From assembly GCF_030546935.1 (NCBI RefSeq), contig NZ_JAUOPH010000004.1, positions 186,001-250,000 on the forward strand: a stretch of DNA of 64,000 nucleotides, in the 5' to 3' direction. A program made the position numbers and the translations under genes. Shown one piece after another: positions 17,024 through 26,263 of this stretch. The stretch comes from Marinobacter sp. 2_MG-2023. Lineage in GTDB: Bacteria > Pseudomonadota > Gammaproteobacteria > Pseudomonadales > Oleiphilaceae. Below the pieces are notes generated by a model. It saw nothing but the letters and a program-made list of their open reading frames with translations. It searched no databases and was not told the DNA's origin. The stretch's first letter is position 1. Every line of letters begins with the position of its first letter.

Positions 17024-17986
17024 ATGCCGCTTCCCGCCTTTAGCAAAGATTCACTCAGTCTGCCCGTCGTTGCCGCCCCCATGTTTCTGATCTCTGGCCC
17101 CGAGTTAGCACTTGCGTGCTGCCGGGAGGGCATAGTGGGTAGTTTCCCGGCTCTGAACCAGCGCACAAGCGAAGGTTTTGAGGAATGGCTGATTCAGATG
17201 ACGGAGGATCTTGCCAGGCTGGAAAACGAAAATACTGAAGCCAACATAGCACCCTATGCTGTCAACCTGATCGTGCATCGCTCCAACCCGCGCTGGCAGG
17301 CCGATCTGGAGCTGTGCGTAAAGCATCAGGTACCCATCATCATCACGTCGTTGGGCGCTGCAAGCCAGGTGGTCGAAGCGGTGCACAGTTATGGTGGCAT
17401 GGTTTTCCATGATGTAACCAACCAGAAGCACGCGCGCAAAGCGGCCGAAGCCGGCGTAGACGGAATTATAGCGGTGTCAGCCGGTGCCGGTGGACATGCA
17501 GGCACCACAAACCCCTTTGTTCTGGTTCATGAAATCCGCGAAGTGTTCGATGGCATTATTTTACTGGCGGGCGGGCTCTCCCATGGCGAAGATGTTCTCG
17601 CTGCCCAGGCTCTGGGGGCGGACCTGGCTTATATGGGAACACGCTTCATCAACACCACAGAATCCCGGGCGGAGGACGCCTACCGCAATATGATTATTGA
17701 ATCGGTATCCGGCGACATCATCCATACGCCTGCAGTTTCCGGTGTACCTGCCAGTTTTATGCGACAGAGCCTTGAGGCTGCAGGCTTTCCGATGGACAAA
17801 CTGAACCAGGCCGGCGAGATCAACTACGGCGACAAACTCAAACCGGTTGATGACGAAGCCAAAGCCTGGAAGACCGTCTGGTCAGCAGGCCAGGGTGTCA
17901 GCCAGATCCACGATGTACTGACGGTCAAAGATCTGGTGAGCCGCCTGTCCGAGGAATACCAAAGCGCCAGGGCCCGTCTGGCCTAA
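17024..17986 (+). CDS. Nitronate monooxygenase family flavoprotein
   Basis: A 320-residue FMN-dependent TIM-barrel enzyme of the nitronate monooxygenase (2-nitropropane dioxygenase) family. Family pattern seen: [25 protein letters not shown] at the N-terminus, the phosphate-binding [15 protein letters not shown] segment near 156-170, [30 protein letters not shown] near 190-220, and a C-terminal WSAGQGV that matches the usual ending. His in GGHAG is the likely catalytic base. It would oxidise alkyl nitronates such as propionate-3-nitronate. AAGGAG with 5-nt spacing precedes the ATG. It ends 4 bp inside the convergent chemoreceptor gene. Confidence 0.9.
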   Translation: MPLPAFSKDSLSLPVVAAPMFLISGPELALACCREGIVGSFPALNQRTSEGFEEWLIQMTEDLARLENENTEANIAPYAVNLIVHRSNPRWQADLELCVKHQVPIIITSLGAASQVVEAVHSYGGMVFHDVTNQKHARKAAEAGVDGIIAVSAGAGGHAGTTNPFVLVHEIREVFDGIILLAGGLSHGEDVLAAQALGADLAYMGTRFINTTESRAEDAYRNMIIESVSGDIIHTPAVSGVPASFMRQSLEAAGFPMDKLNQAGEINYGDKLKPVDDEAKAWKTVWSAGQGVSQIHDVLTVKDLVSRLSEEYQSARARLA

Positions 17987-19923
17987 ACCCGGAACTGTGA
18001 CGCTTTGTCCTGCAGGGAGGTCAGTGTGCGCGCAATCTCGCCACTGGCCTCATCAGAACGTTCAATCGCTTCGACCGTTTGCCGGGAAGAGCCGGCTATA
18101 TCGCTCACGCTTACGCTGACTTCGCTGGCGTGACGCCCCTGCTCTTCCGCCACCGATGATATCGCAAGAGCCCGGTCCTGCAGACTGCTTAGCAGCTGGT
18201 TGATCCGATCAAAATGTTCATCAGCCCGATGGAACTCCGACGACGATTCCACAACCTGTCCGGACACATCACCGATAACACTGACCGCCTGCCGACTGCC
18301 CTGTTGCAGGCGATCAATGATAGCCTGAATCTCCGTGGTGGACTCCTGGGTCCGGCTCGCCAGGGTGCGAACCTCATCGGCCACCACCGCGAAGCCCCGT
18401 CCAGACTCTCCTGCACGGGCGGCTTCTATAGCGGCATTCAACGCCAGCAAATTGGTCTGCTCGGCGATTGAACCAATCACCGACAGCACCGAACCGATTT
18501 CCTTACTCTGGTTGTCCAGCTCGTTAACGGCACCCACCGCCTTTTCAACATTCCGGACGACCTGATCCAACCGGTTTCGCACGTCCCGGGAAATCCCAGC
18601 TGTCGCCTCACTCTCGGAGCTGACGTTGCTCACCGAGCCGGCGATACTCTGAATGTTATCGGCCACCTCGGAAATACTGCGTGACATGGCATCCATGGTT
18701 GCCGACACATCAGCTACCTCTTGTTCCTGACGGTTCACGGCTGCCACCGCAGTGCGGCTGACCGCACCCTGTGCCTCGGCCTGACCTGCCGCCGATTCGG
18801 CAGAGGCTTTCACATCCGAGACCAGCTCCTGAATGCGGGCGATAAAACGGTTCACGCCCCGGGCCATTTCTGTGAGCTCATCATTGCCTTTCATGGAGAC
18901 CCTGCGCGTCAGATCTGCCTCGCCGTCAGCGATACCCCAGATTGCAGAGCTTAGCCGGGACACTCGCGCCAGCAAGCCTCCGCCCAGTACCAACGCAACC
19001 AATGCGATAAGAACAAGCACCGAGCCAATCACCAGAAAGCTCAAGTTTGCCGACAGGCTGGAGGCCTCAATATTCAGTGCTTCCACCGTACTGCGGATGC
19101 GTGATCCCGTGTCGGTATCCATGCTGGCAAGCTGTTGCTGAAGACGCTGATTCACCTGCTCGGTTTCTGATTCCAGTGTGCTGCTCAGCGCGCCAATGCT
19201 GCCGCCAATCGTGGCACTGAACTCTTCCTCCAGCGCGGCCAGATCCCGGTTGATACCTTCAAGAGACAACCCCAGTTTGAGCTGACCGATTGCGGAGCCC
19301 TGTGGTGCTATATCCGCTGTAACGATCACCACATTCGAATCACGGCTTGCAGCATCCAGAACACGGTTTGCTGCACCACGCCCTTCCCCCTGCTCCATTA
19401 AGGTGCGCACACGGTCATCACTGCGATCCACATAGCGGGTGAGGCGTTCACCGTACTGGTCGTAATAGACGGCGAACAGAACAGATTCACGGGCATCTGC
19501 AAGTTCTACAAGATCGGTAAGCCGGGGCACGTCACGGTCCCAGATCAGGGGGGCAGCTACGGCTGCAAGCACGTCTGCAAGCCCCTGGGCTTCAGCCATA
19601 ACAGCACTGCGGACGTTACTTGCAACCCGCTCTTGCTGTGCGGTCTGCTGGCGGGTTAGTTCCAAAGAGAGTTCGTCAGTGGTCGTCTGCCGCATGACGT
19701 CCAGGCGAGAGCGGACGTCTTCGCGGGTATCCCCGAAGGAGGCACTGACCTGCTGACTACTGGCCTCAAGTGCCGAGCCTGCGGTTTGGATCAGACGCTC
19801 AACCTGACTGGATATCAGCCACTGGCTGACCAACACCTGAACCAGGCCGGCAACCACCAAAACGATGAAAACAGGCCGAAGAAGGCGACTTGAAATCAGC
19901 CTTCTGATAAAACTGAGTGACAT
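17983..19923 (-). CDS. Methyl-accepting chemotaxis protein
   Basis: A 646-residue chemoreceptor. The first transmembrane helix is near 15-33, followed by a long, mostly helical periplasmic domain (about 35-290) containing a double-Cache-like middle ([25 protein letters not shown]), and a second membrane helix near 295-320. HAMP lies at about 320-375 and the cytoplasmic signalling domain covers about 385-640, with the hairpin tip [32 protein letters not shown]. The C-terminus lacks a CheR-tethering pentapeptide. Ligand unknown. No chemotaxis operon is adjacent, and the 3' end overlaps the nitronate monooxygenase gene by 4 bp. Confidence 0.93.
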   Translation of the reverse strand: MSLSFIRRLISSRLLRPVFIVLVVAGLVQVLVSQWLISSQVERLIQTAGSALEASSQQVSASFGDTREDVRSRLDVMRQTTTDELSLELTRQQTAQQERVASNVRSAVMAEAQGLADVLAAVAAPLIWDRDVPRLTDLVELADARESVLFAVYYDQYGERLTRYVDRSDDRVRTLMEQGEGRGAANRVLDAASRDSNVVIVTADIAPQGSAIGQLKLGLSLEGINRDLAALEEEFSATIGGSIGALSSTLESETEQVNQRLQQQLASMDTDTGSRIRSTVEALNIEASSLSANLSFLVIGSVLVLIALVALVLGGGLLARVSRLSSAIWGIADGEADLTRRVSMKGNDELTEMARGVNRFIARIQELVSDVKASAESAAGQAEAQGAVSRTAVAAVNRQEQEVADVSATMDAMSRSISEVADNIQSIAGSVSNVSSESEATAGISRDVRNRLDQVVRNVEKAVGAVNELDNQSKEIGSVLSVIGSIAEQTNLLALNAAIEAARAGESGRGFAVVADEVRTLASRTQESTTEIQAIIDRLQQGSRQAVSVIGDVSGQVVESSSEFHRADEHFDRINQLLSSLQDRALAISSVAEEQGRHASEVSVSVSDIAGSSRQTVEAIERSDEASGEIARTLTSLQDKASQFRV

Positions 19924-20084
19924 ATGGACTCCGCTAATGTGTGCGCTTCATGCATCCTGCACACTTCTGAATAGCTTCCCTGCGAAGCGTGTCCATATGT
20001 ATAGCAAAACCCGGGCCGGAAAGGGGCGTGGTTATGTACAGGTTTTGTAGTCAGACTCTGTCGTCAACCGTGCTTTAGCTTTCG

Positions 20085-21569
20085 TCAGTTCAGTTCAATA
20101 CTGGATGCTTCATACTGATCAGTAAAATCTTCCATTCGTCTGTACTCGACCTCAAGCACAACCTTTTCCTCGCCCTGAAAAAGCGCCTCCACTTCGTCGC
20201 GGAGCACACCATCAAACACTTCATCCGGTGCATTGATGGTCACGCCGAGAACAGTAATCGAAGAAAACGAGACCCCGCTCATATCCAGCACGCCTTCAAG
20301 CTCATACGTCCCATCAGGTTCAACGCCGAGCTCTCGCTGTATGTTAATTGCCTCCACATATACCGTGCCGTCGATATCCTCTTTTTGAAGGCCGGCTACC
20401 CCAACCTGAATCGCGCCTGCGCCAGGTATCAGGTCATTAATCGTCAACCTTTCCTCAGCCTCATCATCCGAGATTATCGTTCTCGGAGTTATCTGAACAC
20501 CCACTCCACCTATGTAAAGCCTGTCAGCACCAGGGTCCACGGTATCAATAACCCCTCTTATTTCAGCATCACTGTCCAGGGCCAGAATTTGGCTGGCAAG
20601 AACCAGATTGCTCCCAACAGACTCACCCTCAACCTGAACAAGCAGCCCTTCGTTAATATCTTCCAGCTCAATACCGACCAGCTCAGCTCCAGCCGTCACC
20701 TGAATAGTCATTCCGTTGAGCCCGAACGTTCTCTCGTTAAATATATAATCCGAAGAAACAGGACCGGCCATATAAATATTTTTATCCGACGGCTGATAGC
20801 GCCTGAAGTCATTGGGCTGAATTCGTGCGGCAACCACCGCATCACTAGCGAGGTCTAAATCACCTTCAACCTCAAAATACACACCGGACTGCAGATCTCC
20901 GGAGGTCAAACCTTCCACGAAACTGAGATCATCAAATTTGATAATCTGTCCGTTCATTTTGAATTGACCGCCCCCCACCGAACCCGCATCTACAGGGCCC
21001 TCCAGCTCTATCGCGCTATCACCAAACGCGCCGAAATTAACGCCAATGTAACTCGCCCGGAAAACGCCATCCGGCTGCCTCCACGCACTGACTCTTACAA
21101 AATCCCCATTTTCCAAGTTCGCCCGGGACTGCTCATCAAAGACTGTTTGCCGATCCGCAAAAACCGGCTGCCCATGAATCTCGAAGGTAATCTGGTCATC
21201 ATTCGAACCTGTTGCCAGATTCGAAACCGTGCCACGCAGGGTGTCATCATAGGCCATGGAACTTGCTGTCCCTGTGTCATCGTGACGCCACTCTCCGTCC
21301 ACTCTAAGAATCATCCCCTCGTGGAGGATACGTTCAGAGTCGATACCGTCATTACCTTCTACTCCTCTGTCCCGAATACCGTCAGTATCGAACTCGATGC
21401 CATTTACAAACACACTACCGAACCCCGAAACCGGTCCGACGCTGGAGCCAGTGCCACGAATTCCGCCTTCCGCAATATTTACGCTATTACCGTCACAGCC
21501 AGAGATCACGCAGATCGTCAGAGCTGCTACCAAAATGGAAACCAGGCGTTTACGGGCTATTAGTTGCAT
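20085..21569 (-). CDS. DUF5666 domain lipoprotein
   Basis: A 494-residue protein with a lipoprotein signal peptide (VSILVAALTICVISGC; Cys near 25). Several DUF5666-type beta-rich repeats of about 60-75 residues follow, recognisable by recurring segments such as SGFGSVFVNGIEFDTD, LRVDGEWRHDDTG, VEGPVDA-like turns, and Val-Glu pairs. It is predicted to be anchored to the inner leaflet of the outer membrane. The frame starts at 21596, but the ATG at 21569 has GGAGAGAG just upstream and begins the signal peptide. It is 55 bp downstream of two DUF6502-type genes on the same strand; this grouping suggests one operon. Function unknown. Confidence 0.8.
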   Translation of the reverse strand: MQLIARKRLVSILVAALTICVISGCDGNSVNIAEGGIRGTGSSVGPVSGFGSVFVNGIEFDTDGIRDRGVEGNDGIDSERILHEGMILRVDGEWRHDDTGTASSMAYDDTLRGTVSNLATGSNDDQITFEIHGQPVFADRQTVFDEQSRANLENGDFVRVSAWRQPDGVFRASYIGVNFGAFGDSAIELEGPVDAGSVGGGQFKMNGQIIKFDDLSFVEGLTSGDLQSGVYFEVEGDLDLASDAVVAARIQPNDFRRYQPSDKNIYMAGPVSSDYIFNERTFGLNGMTIQVTAGAELVGIELEDINEGLLVQVEGESVGSNLVLASQILALDSDAEIRGVIDTVDPGADRLYIGGVGVQITPRTIISDDEAEERLTINDLIPGAGAIQVGVAGLQKEDIDGTVYVEAINIQRELGVEPDGTYELEGVLDMSGVSFSSITVLGVTINAPDEVFDGVLRDEVEALFQGEEKVVLEVEYRRMEDFTDQYEASSIELN

Positions 21570-21624
21570 TGCTCTCTCCAGTTCGGGTAGCCGCACTGCG
21601 TCACGACCTTAAATAATATCGACA

Positions 21625-22026
21625 TCAGGTTTCATCGTTATGTCGGTTGCCTAAATTCATTGCGGAGTTTCGCCTGTATCGCCTTCTTCCAGGCGACACC
21701 TCCAATCCAGGGACGTCGTGAACATAGGTGCTTCGACGAAGCAAAACATGGCCACTATCCAACTGTTCTACAACGCCCTTGCGCAGCAATTCATTGAGAA
21801 CCACTGATGCGGAAAAATTCAGATTAACCGCTGCCACAAGCTGGCTGAAAGTGGGTTCACTCTGACTACTCATCGCCAACATAACTGGGTGTCGATGATC
21901 ATCCAGAAACGCCAGAGCACTGATCCAGTAACTAACAACTTCACGGCTGGGAGCAGATAATATGGCAGTTGCGAGCTCAGTAGGTTCCCAACGACAAACA
22001 AATTGCGGTTGGCTGGTGGAGTTCAT
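21625..22026 (-). CDS. Short DUF6502-like protein (partial paralogue of upstream gene)
   Basis: A 133-residue protein that resembles the middle of the upstream DUF6502 protein. The line REVVSYWISALAFLDDHRHP parallels RVVSGWVHDSVFQDSDGHP, and VVLNELLRKGVVEQLDSGHVLLRR parallels SVLNELLRVGMVSMDNDAGKVTL. It lacks the N-terminal helical DNA-binding-like part and the C-terminal third of its neighbour. The ATG overlaps the upstream TGA (ATGA), so the two are cotranslated. It looks like an intact, diverged half-length paralogue rather than debris: there is no internal stop and the arrangement is tight. It may act as a partner or antagonist of the full-length protein (inference). Confidence 0.65.
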   Translation of the reverse strand: MNSTSQPQFVCRWEPTELATAILSAPSREVVSYWISALAFLDDHRHPVMLAMSSQSEPTFSQLVAAVNLNFSASVVLNELLRKGVVEQLDSGHVLLRRSTYVHDVPGLEVSPGRRRYRRNSAMNLGNRHNDET

Positions 22027-22886
22027 ATTGACCTCACTCTTTTGGAAGCTGACGAAACCGCTTCTTCAAAATAAAAAACACTGATACCCGTTCTAAAAGA
22101 CTCCTGAACTGCGGCATCGTCCTGACTTCCAGACACATCGCGGTCTTTTGGACCAAGCCAGGAGTCCATTTGCTCGAGCATATTCTGGGATTGCTCCGCT
22201 GCGTATGCGCGCCACTGCGACACAACTTCGGGAGGGATGTTGTTGTACGTCAGCGTCCGCTGAAAAAACGGCGGCTCATCGCCTTCACCACGTACCAGGT
22301 TATGATCCACGGTAGCTATAAGATCCGACACATCCTCACCGAAAAACTGGAGCATTTCCTCGCTGTCTTCGGTGGGCACAAAAGCTCTTTGTATCAGCGT
22401 CACTTTACCGGCGTCGTTATCCATGGATACCATGCCGACTCTTAAAAGTTCATTCAGCACGGAGCGCGGGGGCATATCCCCACTGTACTTTTTCACCAGT
22501 TCGCAAAAGCCCTGCGCCCCATTAAAGGCCAGCGTGGCAGGGTGACCATCCGAATCCTGAAAAACTGAGTCATGGACCCAGCCAGAGACTACTCGAGACG
22601 CGCGGTTAGTGTGCAAACCCTCGAGTTTACCCGTGTGCTCGCCGCCTAGAATCTCGCGCTGGCGCTTGACTTCCTTTCGAGTCAACCCCGTCATCACGGC
22701 GGCGCCGGAATCTGTCGGCTTGCGCCCTTTTCCTGGAAAATCCTCCATTGCCGCTTCCACGTATGCGCGTTTTACCAATTCAGAAAACTCGCCATAAGGA
22801 ACGCCATTTCGCAACAGCAGCCTCGCAAGAGGTCGCAGAATGCGAAACAAGGCCCTATGTAATGGCTTGGCGTGGAGCTTATTCAT
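22023..22886 (-). CDS. DUF6502 family protein
   Basis: A 287-residue protein from the ATG at 22886. It shows the DUF6502 pattern: an N-terminal helical region with LARLLLRNGVPYGEFSELVKRAYVEAAMEDF and SGAAVMTGLTRKEVKRQREIL, which looks like a winged-helix or helix-turn-helix. A middle domain RVVSGWVHDSVFQDSDGHPATL and a C-terminal helical stretch follow. A transcription-factor role is plausible but unproven. The frame is open 40 codons further upstream, but family N-termini start near MNKLHAKPLHRALF. The ATG lies only 7 nt past a TATAAT hexamer, implying little or no leader. It precedes the half-length paralogue and the DUF5666 lipoprotein. Confidence 0.75.
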   Translation of the reverse strand: MNKLHAKPLHRALFRILRPLARLLLRNGVPYGEFSELVKRAYVEAAMEDFPGKGRKPTDSGAAVMTGLTRKEVKRQREILGGEHTGKLEGLHTNRASRVVSGWVHDSVFQDSDGHPATLAFNGAQGFCELVKKYSGDMPPRSVLNELLRVGMVSMDNDAGKVTLIQRAFVPTEDSEEMLQFFGEDVSDLIATVDHNLVRGEGDEPPFFQRTLTYNNIPPEVVSQWRAYAAEQSQNMLEQMDSWLGPKDRDVSGSQDDAAVQESFRTGISVFYFEEAVSSASKRVRSI

Positions 22887-22893
22887 ATTTGGG

Positions 22894-22899
22894 ATTATA
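22894..22899 (-). promoter_or_regulatory. -10 hexamer abutting the DUF6502 start
   Basis: On the minus strand GGGAA-TATAAT-CCCAAAT leads straight into the ATG at 22886. TATAAT is perfect but no good -35 is seen, and GGGA/TCCC flank it as an imperfect dyad (22891-22904). If used, the mRNA would be leaderless or nearly so. Confidence 0.35.
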
Positions 22900-23047
22900 T
22901 TCCCATAACTCTTCAGAAAGCCAGTAAACTGGCACGAGAAACCTGCCCAACGCATTTTTCTGACAGCTCCCATTGGACTCGCCTTGTGAACTTTCAGGCA
23001 GCGCAAGCGTAAAGACTCTTAATCAAGTGCCATATGGGAAGAAAAGC

Positions 23048-23221
23048 ATGCTGGGATTTTTAAAAAGTGATCCGAAAAAGAAATTGCAGAAAGCCTACGA
23101 AGACAAGCTAGCCAAAGCCCTGAAGGCACAGCGCAATGGCGACCTCAGAACACATGGGACACTGATGGAAGAGGCTGAAAAGATATACGCCGAGATTCGA
23201 GCGCTGGAAGAAAAGAACTGA
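23048..23221 (+). CDS. DUF6435 family small protein
   Basis: A 57-residue, highly charged protein (about one third Lys/Glu/Arg) starting MLGFLKSDPKKKLQKAYEDK and predicted to be almost entirely helical; this is the DUF6435 pattern. Function unknown. The longer open frame upstream (from 22973) runs through the divergent promoter region and lacks a ribosome-binding site, whereas GGGAAG lies 7 bases before the ATG at 23048. It is divergent from the DUF6502 gene and its stop codon sits at the edge of a hairpin shared with the convergent cbpAM operon. Confidence 0.75.
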   Translation: MLGFLKSDPKKKLQKAYEDKLAKALKAQRNGDLRTHGTLMEEAEKIYAEIRALEEKN

Positions 23222-23246
23222 TCAGGGGGAGTGGCTCCCCCTGATC
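23220..23246 (-). terminator. Hairpin terminator between DUF6435 and cbpM
   Basis: GATCAGGGGGAG (23220-23231), loop TGG, CTCCCCCTGATC (23235-23246), a perfect 12-bp stem. On the minus strand it is followed by AGTTCTTTTCTTCC, so it should mainly end the cbpA-cbpM transcript. It also overlaps the DUF6435 stop codon. Confidence 0.65.
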
Positions 23247-23251
23247 GCTTG

Positions 23252-23593
23252 CTAGTCCATTAACTGCTGCAAGCGTTGATTAAGTCGCGCCACCTCCCGG
23301 CGCATTTCCTGAACTTCGTCCAGAAGCTCCAACGACATAGCCAACCCTGGCAGGTTCATTTTCAGGTCCCTCTGCAACCGCCGGGCTTTGTGCAAACGGG
23401 CCAGTGCCGCCACATCAAACAGCCACTGGCGAGCCTCCTCAGAAGGCTCTACGGGCGCGATAATGCCGTAGTTAACCAGTTTGATAACAAATTCAGCGTG
23501 GCACTCACCCCGCTCGCACACCTCGTGAAGGGTATAGGTGCTGCCATCGGAGTCCATTACTTCAACGGTCAGAATACTGTCTTTATTACTCAT
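23252..23593 (-). CDS. cbpM: Chaperone modulatory protein CbpM
   Basis: A 113-residue MerR-like protein. It has the CbpM pattern: LHEVCERGECHAEFVIKLVNYGIIAP near 20-45 (a HTH-like segment), RQWLFDVAALARLHKARRLQRDL in the middle, and a C-terminal coiled coil (LDEVQEMRREVARLNQRLQQL). In E. coli CbpM binds the J domain of CbpA and inhibits both its chaperone and DNA-binding activities. It lies 15 bp downstream of cbpA with its own GGGGAG/AGGG ribosome-binding site, the standard arrangement. Confidence 0.93.
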   Translation of the reverse strand: MSNKDSILTVEVMDSDGSTYTLHEVCERGECHAEFVIKLVNYGIIAPVEPSEEARQWLFDVAALARLHKARRLQRDLKMNLPGLAMSLELLDEVQEMRREVARLNQRLQQLMD

Positions 23594-23608
23594 CCCTTAC
23601 TCTCCCCT

Positions 23609-24574
23609 TCACAGATGGAGTTTACTGCGTGGATCGAACGCTTTTTCAGCTTCTGCAAGCTGTTCGTAGAGTTTGCTTGCCTCCGCAGAATGCTGCTCCG
23701 GTATGGCGATCTGAAGGATAACGATCTGGTCACCAGGGTGTTTCCCCGGAAGCCCCTTACCCTTGAGGCGGAGCTTGCGACCGGATGAAGTTCCCTTGGG
23801 TACTTTCACATTAACCCTGGAACCAACCGTCGGAACCGTAATTGTTGCGCCCAGGGCAGCCTCCCAGGGCGTCACGGGAACAGTCAGGACAACATCTCTA
23901 CCCTCCACACTGAACAACGGATGGGGCGCCAACTCAACTTCAATCAGCAAGTCGCCTGCATCACCACCGCCAATTCCGGGAGAGCCCTGGCCTTTCAGAC
24001 GCAGGTGCTGCCCCTCTCGCATACCCGCAGGGATTTTCACTTTCAGCGTTTTCTGACGTGCAACTATGCGACCGTGGTCATCGGCTTCATGAACAGTGAA
24101 GGAAACCTGCTTCTCTGTTCCGTTAAATATTTCCTCCAGGAACAGCGGCAAACGGGCAATAACATCTTCACCCCGCATGCGCACGTTCCGGCCGAAACCA
24201 CCGCCAGCGCTTCGACCACCCGCTTGGCCACCACCACCAAACATCTGCTCAAAAAAGTCGCTGAACTGACGGCTATCCGCATCGGTGTATCCTCCGCCAC
24301 CAAAGTTGGATTCGCTCTGCCAGCCCGGAGGCGGTTGGAAAGAGCCATCGGCCTGCGCACCGTATTTCCGTAGCTGATCGTACTCAGTCCGTTTTTCCGG
24401 ATCTTTCAGCACTTCGTAGGCCTCGCCCAGTTCTTTGAACTTCTCGTCGGCGTTATCCTCTTTACTGACATCCGGATGGTACTTCCGGGCCAGCTTCCTG
24501 TAGGATTTTTTAATCTCCTCGGGGGAGGCAGACTCGCTCACACCGAGCACGGCGTAATAGTCTTTGAAATCCAT
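23609..24574 (-). CDS. cbpA: Curved DNA-binding DnaJ-like co-chaperone CbpA
   Basis: A 321-residue type II DnaJ homologue: J domain (1-70) with the HPD motif in [12 protein letters not shown], a Gly-rich linker with several GGG runs (about 80-130), and two C-terminal beta-domains (about 130-310) ending in a dimerisation segment. It has no zinc-finger region, consistent with CbpA rather than DnaJ. It stimulates DnaK and in E. coli also binds curved DNA in stationary phase. GAGGAG precedes the ATG at 24574. It heads the cbpA-cbpM operon and is divergent from the thioesterase gene. Confidence 0.93.
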   Translation of the reverse strand: MDFKDYYAVLGVSESASPEEIKKSYRKLARKYHPDVSKEDNADEKFKELGEAYEVLKDPEKRTEYDQLRKYGAQADGSFQPPPGWQSESNFGGGGYTDADSRQFSDFFEQMFGGGGQAGGRSAGGGFGRNVRMRGEDVIARLPLFLEEIFNGTEKQVSFTVHEADDHGRIVARQKTLKVKIPAGMREGQHLRLKGQGSPGIGGGDAGDLLIEVELAPHPLFSVEGRDVVLTVPVTPWEAALGATITVPTVGSRVNVKVPKGTSSGRKLRLKGKGLPGKHPGDQIVILQIAIPEQHSAEASKLYEQLAEAEKAFDPRSKLHL

Positions 24575-24709
24575 TGGACTCCTCGCATATGGTCAAAGAT
24601 TGTTCTCTTGCTCTATATAATTGGCGCAAACAGCTGGAATACAAGCTCTGCCCGGCGCTTTCGCAGATATAGTAACCTTAGCCCAAAACCGAAGCCGAGA
24701 AAGAAAGTT

Positions 24710-25219
24710 ATGCCAGATAAGCCGTCGAAACCCGTATCCGCCTCAGCGATTGAGAAACACGTTTACAAAGTCTTTCCCAATGACATGAATGCCCACGACA
24801 CCGTATTCGGTGGCATGATCATGGCAAAATGCGACCGCCTTGCACTGGTGGTCGCAGAGCGCCACTCGGCGCACGTGTGCGTAACTGCGGCAGTCGATTC
24901 CATTCATTTCCGAGCACCGGCAAAAGGTAATGATACCCTGCTGTTCAACTTATCTCTGAACCGCAGCTGGGGCTCATCTATGGAGATCGGCGCCCGCGTT
25001 GAAGCAGAGAACAGCTATACGGGTGAAACCCGGCATATTCTCTCCGCATTCTTTACCTTTGTAGCTCTGGACAGGAACGACAGGCCGGTCGATGTTCCCT
25101 CCGTAACCCCTGAAACAGCCAAACAGCAGCGGCGTTTTGCAAATGCAGAAATTCGCAGAGAGGGGCGGCTAAAAACCCGTTCAGAGCTGGCGAAAGCTGC
25201 GCAGAAGGAAGGCTCTTAA
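24710..25219 (+). CDS. Hotdog-fold acyl-CoA thioesterase (YciA-like)
   Basis: A 169-residue protein with the hotdog fold signature of the acyl-CoA thioesterase II/YciA group: NDMNAHDTVFGGMIMAKCDRLALVVAERH near 24-53, where Asp/Asn and the Gly-Gly pair are conserved, and VDSIHFRAPAKGND near 62-75. It would hydrolyse acyl-CoA to free acid and CoA. The C-terminal tail is basic and Gln/Arg rich. The frame is open upstream to 24476, but that part lies antisense to the cbpA J domain; the ATG at 24710 has GAGAAAGAAAG upstream. Substrate chain length is not predictable from this. Confidence 0.85.
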   Translation: MPDKPSKPVSASAIEKHVYKVFPNDMNAHDTVFGGMIMAKCDRLALVVAERHSAHVCVTAAVDSIHFRAPAKGNDTLLFNLSLNRSWGSSMEIGARVEAENSYTGETRHILSAFFTFVALDRNDRPVDVPSVTPETAKQQRRFANAEIRREGRLKTRSELAKAAQKEGS

Positions 25220-25315
25220 CCTGCCGAGATTCTGTAAATGGGCCAGCTATGATAGGGTCTCGCGAGCTTAAACCTTCTCCATCCACCTTGTTCAATGAAA
25301 ACTCAGGAGCACTGC

Positions 25316-25759
25316 ATGATCTGGAATGTCTACCTCTCTGGCGAGATCCACACCGACTGGCGTGAACAAATTCAGGCCGGAGCCGAAGCCGCCGGGCTGC
25401 CGGTAGAATTCACTGCGCCCGTGACCAATCACGAAGCCAGTGATGCCGCAGGCGATATGCTGGGGAAGCCTGAAGTGGGGTTCTGGCGTGACCACCAGTC
25501 ATCAAAGGTAAATGGCATTCGCACCAAAACGCTGCTGGAGCAATGCGACCTGGCCGTGATCCGGTTTGGAGACAAGTACAAACAATGGAACGCAGCGTTT
25601 GATGCCGGCTTCTGTGCTGCCATGGGTACGCCCTACGTTACGCTGCACAACGACGACATTATTCACCCACTGAAGGAAGTAGACGCATCCGCCATGGCAT
25701 GGGCGCAGACTCCCGAGCAGGTGGTTGAGATCCTGAAGTACGTTACCTCAGCTCAGTAA
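25316..25759 (+). CDS. YtoQ family protein
   Basis: A 147-residue cytosolic protein of the YtoQ family, related to nucleoside 2-deoxyribosyltransferase-like folds. Hallmarks: WNVYLSGEIHTDWREQI at the N-terminus, FTAPVTNHEASDAAGD, SSKVNGIRTKTLLEQCDLAVIRFGDKYKQWNAAFDAGFCAAMG in the middle, and HNDDIIHPLKEVDASA. The family is conserved from bacteria to fungi but its reaction is not established. AGGAG with 6-nt spacing precedes the ATG at 25316; an upstream in-frame ATG at 25295 lacks such a site. Confidence 0.88.
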   Translation: MIWNVYLSGEIHTDWREQIQAGAEAAGLPVEFTAPVTNHEASDAAGDMLGKPEVGFWRDHQSSKVNGIRTKTLLEQCDLAVIRFGDKYKQWNAAFDAGFCAAMGTPYVTLHNDDIIHPLKEVDASAMAWAQTPEQVVEILKYVTSAQ

Positions 25760-25768
25760 TTACCTGAA

Positions 25769-25811
25769 ACATCTGGCGAAGAACAGGCCTGGAGGCTACT
25801 TCGCCAGGTGT
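25769..25811. terminator. Convergent hairpin between YtoQ and DUF3010 genes
   Basis: ACATCTGGCGAAG (25769-25781) pairs with CTTCGCCAGGTGT (25799-25811), 13 bp with one G-U. The stem overlaps the last codons of the DUF3010 gene. No T tract follows on either strand, so termination is uncertain. Confidence 0.45.
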
Positions 25812-26227
25812 CCCACGTAAGCTGCTACAAAGGCGGTTTCCTGAAACACCTTCAACCCTGTCTCTGAAAAGGAGATAGGCATCGGCTTGGCAGCCAGCGT
25901 CGATTTGATGGTTGCAGGTGAAAGCAATTCCACCTCAACATCTGTACCTGGCATCAACTGAATAGCCGCTTCCATTTTGAAGCTGATCGCACCACCGGCA
26001 AACTTGCCTTTGGGCATGCGCTCTTTAATGGCCACTTTTTTTACATCGTGCTCTGCCAGAAACTTTGCAAAAGACACTTGGAATTCCTGCAAATCCTCAC
26101 GGGTGTGATTCTTCTTCAAGGTGATCTTGCGAACCTTGCTCTCTGGCAAGCTGAACTGCCCCGAATCCAGGTTCAGCAAACACACCACTGCATCGCTGCC
26201 GCTCAGTTCAACACCACAAATAAGCAT
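25796..26227 (-). CDS. DUF3010 family protein
   Basis: A 143-residue protein starting MLICGVELSGSDAVVCLLN and matching DUF3010, a small family largely of gammaproteobacteria. The fold resembles the actin/RNase H-like group in its first strands (CGVELSGSDA followed by strand-turn-strand) and has KEVAIKERMPKGKFAGG-like middle residues (here KKVAIKERMPKGKFAGGA). Function unknown. A GTG two codons upstream (26233) is also in frame, but the ATG at 26227 lies 5 bases after AAGGAG. The gene downstream of SEC-C and the methyltransferase on the same strand suggests a loose operon of small housekeeping genes. Confidence 0.85.
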   Translation of the reverse strand: MLICGVELSGSDAVVCLLNLDSGQFSLPESKVRKITLKKNHTREDLQEFQVSFAKFLAEHDVKKVAIKERMPKGKFAGGAISFKMEAAIQLMPGTDVEVELLSPATIKSTLAAKPMPISFSETGLKVFQETAFVAAYVGHLAK

Positions 26228-26263
26228 GGGCACTCCTTTTCGATGAGGAAGGTTTTTTGTTTA

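Noticed and set aside
21625..22026. Degraded pseudogene of the DUF6502 gene
   Set aside because: The frame is intact, coupled by ATGA and keeps the conserved core, so I call it a short paralogue rather than a pseudogene.
24476..24709. 78-codon N-terminal extension of the thioesterase
   Set aside because: Antisense to the start of cbpA and its promoter; the hotdog family start fits the ATG at 24710.
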